From contig NW_027478888.1 of assembly GCF_051014685.1 (NCBI RefSeq), positions 337,567-401,566 on the forward strand: a stretch of 64,000 nucleotides of DNA, in the 5' to 3' direction. How positions within the stretch are numbered: position 1 is the stretch's first letter; each line of letters begins with the position of its first letter. The position numbers were made by a program, and so were the translations under genes. The notes beneath the pieces were generated by a model. That model saw only the letters and a list, made by a program, of their open reading frames with translations. It was not told the DNA's origin and ran no database searches. Below are positions 61,952-64,000 of the stretch, piece after piece. Source of the stretch: Ptiloglossa arizonensis (taxonomy: Eukaryota; Arthropoda; Insecta; Hymenoptera; Colletidae).

Positions 61952-64000
61952 GCCGTTCTCGTTATGCTTGTCGAGCATCAGAACTGCGAAAATTTTGAGT
62001 TTCTCAAGCCGTTTCTTACCTCCAAACTGCCATATCTCGCGAACGGATTGACCATCCGCAAAATTTCTGTTTCATCTGAAAGTAGAAAGTCGCGCGATTA
62101 CAACGGTATGCGTACTTTTCCCCTAGTCCGTTCTAGTTATTCGTTTCGAGCATCAGAACTGCGAAAATTTTGAGTTTCTCAAGCGATTCTTACATCCAAA
62201 CTGCCATATCTCGCGAACGGATTGACCAATCCGCAAACTTTCTGTTGCATCTGAAAGTAGAAACTCGCCCGATTACAACGGAATGCTTACTTTTCCCCTA
62301 GGCCGTTCTAGTTATTCGCTTCGAGCATCAGAACTGCGAAAATTTTGAGTTTCCTCTAGCGTTTCTTACCTACAAACTGCCATATCTCGCGAACGGATTG
62401 ACTAATCCGCAAAAATTTCTGTTGCATCTGAAAGTAGAAACTCGCCCGATTACAACGGTATGCGTACTTTTCCCCTAGGCCGTTCTAGTTATTCGTTTCG
62501 AGCATCAGAACTGGCGAAAATTTTGTGTTTCTCAAGCGTTTCTTACCTCCAAACTGCCATATCTGGCGAACGGATCGACCAATCCGCAAAATTTCGGTTG
62601 CATCTGAAAGTAGAAACTCGCCCGATTACAACGATATGCGTACTTTTCCCTAGTCCGTTCTAGTTATTCGTTTCGAGCATCAGAACTGCGAAATTTTGAG
62701 TTTCTCAAGCGATTCTTACCTCCAAACTGCCATATCTCGCGAACGGATTGACCAATCCGCAAATTTCTGTTGCATCTGAAAGTAGAAACTCGCCCGATTA
62801 CAACGGAAATGCGTACTTTTCCCCTAGGCCGTTCTAGTTATCGTTTTCGAGCATCAGAAACTGCGAAAATGTTGAGTTTCTCAAGCGTTTCTTACCTACA
62901 ACTGCCATATCTCGCGAACGGATTGACCAATCCGCAAAATTTCTGTTGCATCTGAAAGTAGAAACTCGCCCGATTACAACGGTATGCGTACTTTTCCCTA
63001 AACCGTTCTAGTTATGGCTTGTCGAGCATCAGAACTGCGAAAATTTTGAGTTTCTCAAGCGTTTCATACCTCCAAACTGCCATATCTCGCGAACGGATTG
63101 ACTAATCCGCAAAATTTCTGTTGCATCTGAAAGTAGAAACTCGCCCGATTACAACGGTATGCGTACTTTTCCCCTAGGGCCGTTCTAGTTATTCGTTTCG
63201 AGCATCAGAACTGCGAAAATGTTGAGTTTCTCAAGCGTTTCTTACCTACAAACTGCCATATCTCGCGAACGGATTGACTAATCCGCAAAATTTCTGTTGC
63301 ATCTGAAAGTAGAAACTCGCCCGATTACAACGGTATGCGTACTTTTCCCCTAGGCCGTTCTAGTTAACGTTTCGAGCATCAGAACTGCGAAAATTTTGAG
63401 TTTGTCTAACGTTTCTTACTTCCAAACTGCCATATCTCTGCGAACGGATTGACCAATCCGCCAAATTTCTGATGCATCTGAAAGTAGAACCTCGCCCGAT
63501 TACAACGGTATGCGTACTTTTCCCCTAGACCGTTCTCGTTATGCTTGTCGAGCATCAGAACTGCGAAAATTTTGAGTTTCTCAAGCGTTTCTTACCTCCA
63601 AAACTGCATATCTCGCGAACGGATTGACCAATCCGCAAAATTTCTGTTTCATCTGAAAGTAGAAAGTCGCGCGATTACAACGGTATGCGTACTTTTCCCC
63701 TAGACCGTTCTCGTTATGCTTGTCGAGCATCAGAACTGCGAAATTTTGAGTTTCTCAAGCGTTTCTTACCTCCAAACTGCCATATCTCGCGAACGGATTG
63801 ACTAATCCGCAAAATTTCGGGTTGCATCTGAAAGTAGAAACTCGCCCGATTACAACGATATGCGTACGTTTCCCCTAGTCCGTTCTAGTTATTCGTTTCG
63901 AGCATCAGAACTGCGAAAATTTTGAGTTTCTCAAGCGATTCTTACATCCAAACTGCCATATCTCTCGAACGGATTGACCAATCCGCAAACTTTCTGTTGC
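61952..64000 (+). repeat. Twelve-monomer unit, second copy, indel-rich
   Basis: It follows 59852-61951 in monomer order and private variants but contains about twenty single-base insertions or deletions, mostly in short homopolymers. Examples: aagccgttt (62010), gaccatcc (62053), ttcctctag (62353), cgcaaaaattt (62411), ctggcgaaa (62513), tttccctagtcc (62648), gcgaaatttt (62690), ggaaatgcg (62807), cagaaactgc (62859), ctacaactgcc (62898), atggcttg (63015), agggccg (63177), gttaacg (63367), tctctgcg (63437), tttcgggttg (63820). Near 63706 it has one whole extra monomer relative to the first copy. The window ends mid-monomer. I consider low consensus accuracy at a contig end the best explanation. 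Confidence 0.85.

Larger units (their letters stand above)
1..64000 (+). repeat. Satellite DNA array, ~175-bp monomer, whole window
   Basis: The same unit of about 175 bp recurs head to tail across the window, always in the same orientation, with no unique sequence between copies (about 365 monomers). Each begins (g/a/t)ccgttct and ends cttttcccctag. Strongly conserved stretches include catcagaactgcg, aactgccatat, aatccgc, atctgaaagtag and attacaac. Variable sites cluster at monomer positions 1-20, 45-60, 67-88, 99-101, 109-123 and 138-160. The hand-counted consensus has 45 C, 32 G and 13 CpG (44% G+C). From 5602 to 61951 the register never shifts. Length, single orientation and nested higher-order repeats fit centromeric or heterochromatic satellite. 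Alternatives such as rDNA spacer subrepeats or a subtelomeric array cannot be excluded from sequence alone, but no rRNA or telomeric sequence is present. The family is not one I recognise. Confidence 0.97.

Noticed and set aside
1..64000. CRISPR array
   Set aside because: Repeats are 175 bp, abut directly and have no unique spacers. Variation is spread through the monomer rather than confined to spacers.
1..64000. rDNA intergenic spacer subrepeats
   Set aside because: Sixty-four kilobases of one repeat without any rRNA gene, promoter or terminator is far longer than usual spacer arrays. It cannot be strictly excluded without flanking sequence.
1..64000. Transposon or retroelement insertion inside the array
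   Set aside because: The 175-bp register runs through the window without a break, and no stretch of non-satellite sequence, poly-A tail or target-site duplication was seen.
61952..64000. Decaying edge of the array next to unique DNA
   Set aside because: The changes are mostly single-base indels in homopolymers. Monomer order and private variants remain intact, and no unique sequence appears, so sequence error fits better than age.

Overview
The window is a single, uninterrupted satellite DNA array. From first to last base it consists of head-to-tail copies, all in one orientation, of a monomer of about 175 bp (roughly 365 copies, about 44% G+C). I found no protein-coding gene, RNA gene, transposon, telomere repeat, CRISPR array or unique-sequence island. 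A monomer of nucleosomal length in a long homogeneous array with nested higher-order repeats points to centromeric or other constitutive heterochromatin of a eukaryote. I do not recognise the satellite family and cannot name the species. The monomer consensus keeps 13 CpG where about 8 are expected, which argues against a lineage that heavily methylates its satellites (most vertebrates and plants).

Monomer starts are counted here from the first base after the conserved ccccta(g/a) end. Layout: 1-701 is a four-monomer fragment of a block found again at 4902-5601. 702-1926 is a run of one subfamily (tttggag / tagcccc / gagtag). 1927-12951 is an older mosaic of higher-order repeats with 16-, 15-, 10- and 3-monomer spacings. 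12952-22226 is built from 7-, 11-, 16- and 26-monomer spacings. 22402-24151 is a copy of 5777-7526 lying 16.6 kb away. 24152-31851 is a transition zone with 14- and 9-monomer spacings, where the variants typical of the right half first appear (from about 27.4 kb).

The right half is dominated by a very large, recent tandem duplication. 31852-44451 (72 monomers, 12,600 bp) recurs as 44627-57226 (also 12,600 bp). The two copies are near-identical apart from whole-monomer gains and losses, and one hybrid monomer (44452-44626) lies between them. A partial, rearranged third copy follows from about 57.9 kb. From 59852 a 12-monomer block (2.1 kb) is followed by its own duplicate. That last copy (about 62.0-64.0 kb) carries some twenty single-base indels, against three in the preceding 62 kb, which looks like poor consensus quality at a contig end or assembly seam.

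Inside the monomer two features could matter for function. One is a 16-bp dyad (7-bp arms, perfect 16-bp palindrome in one subfamily). The other is a minus-strand 17-mer resembling the mammalian CENP-B box (12/17 in the consensus, 13/17 in two subfamilies confined to the right half). Both are sequence resemblances only. Structure was read by eye, so block edges are accurate to about one monomer and identities are not computed.
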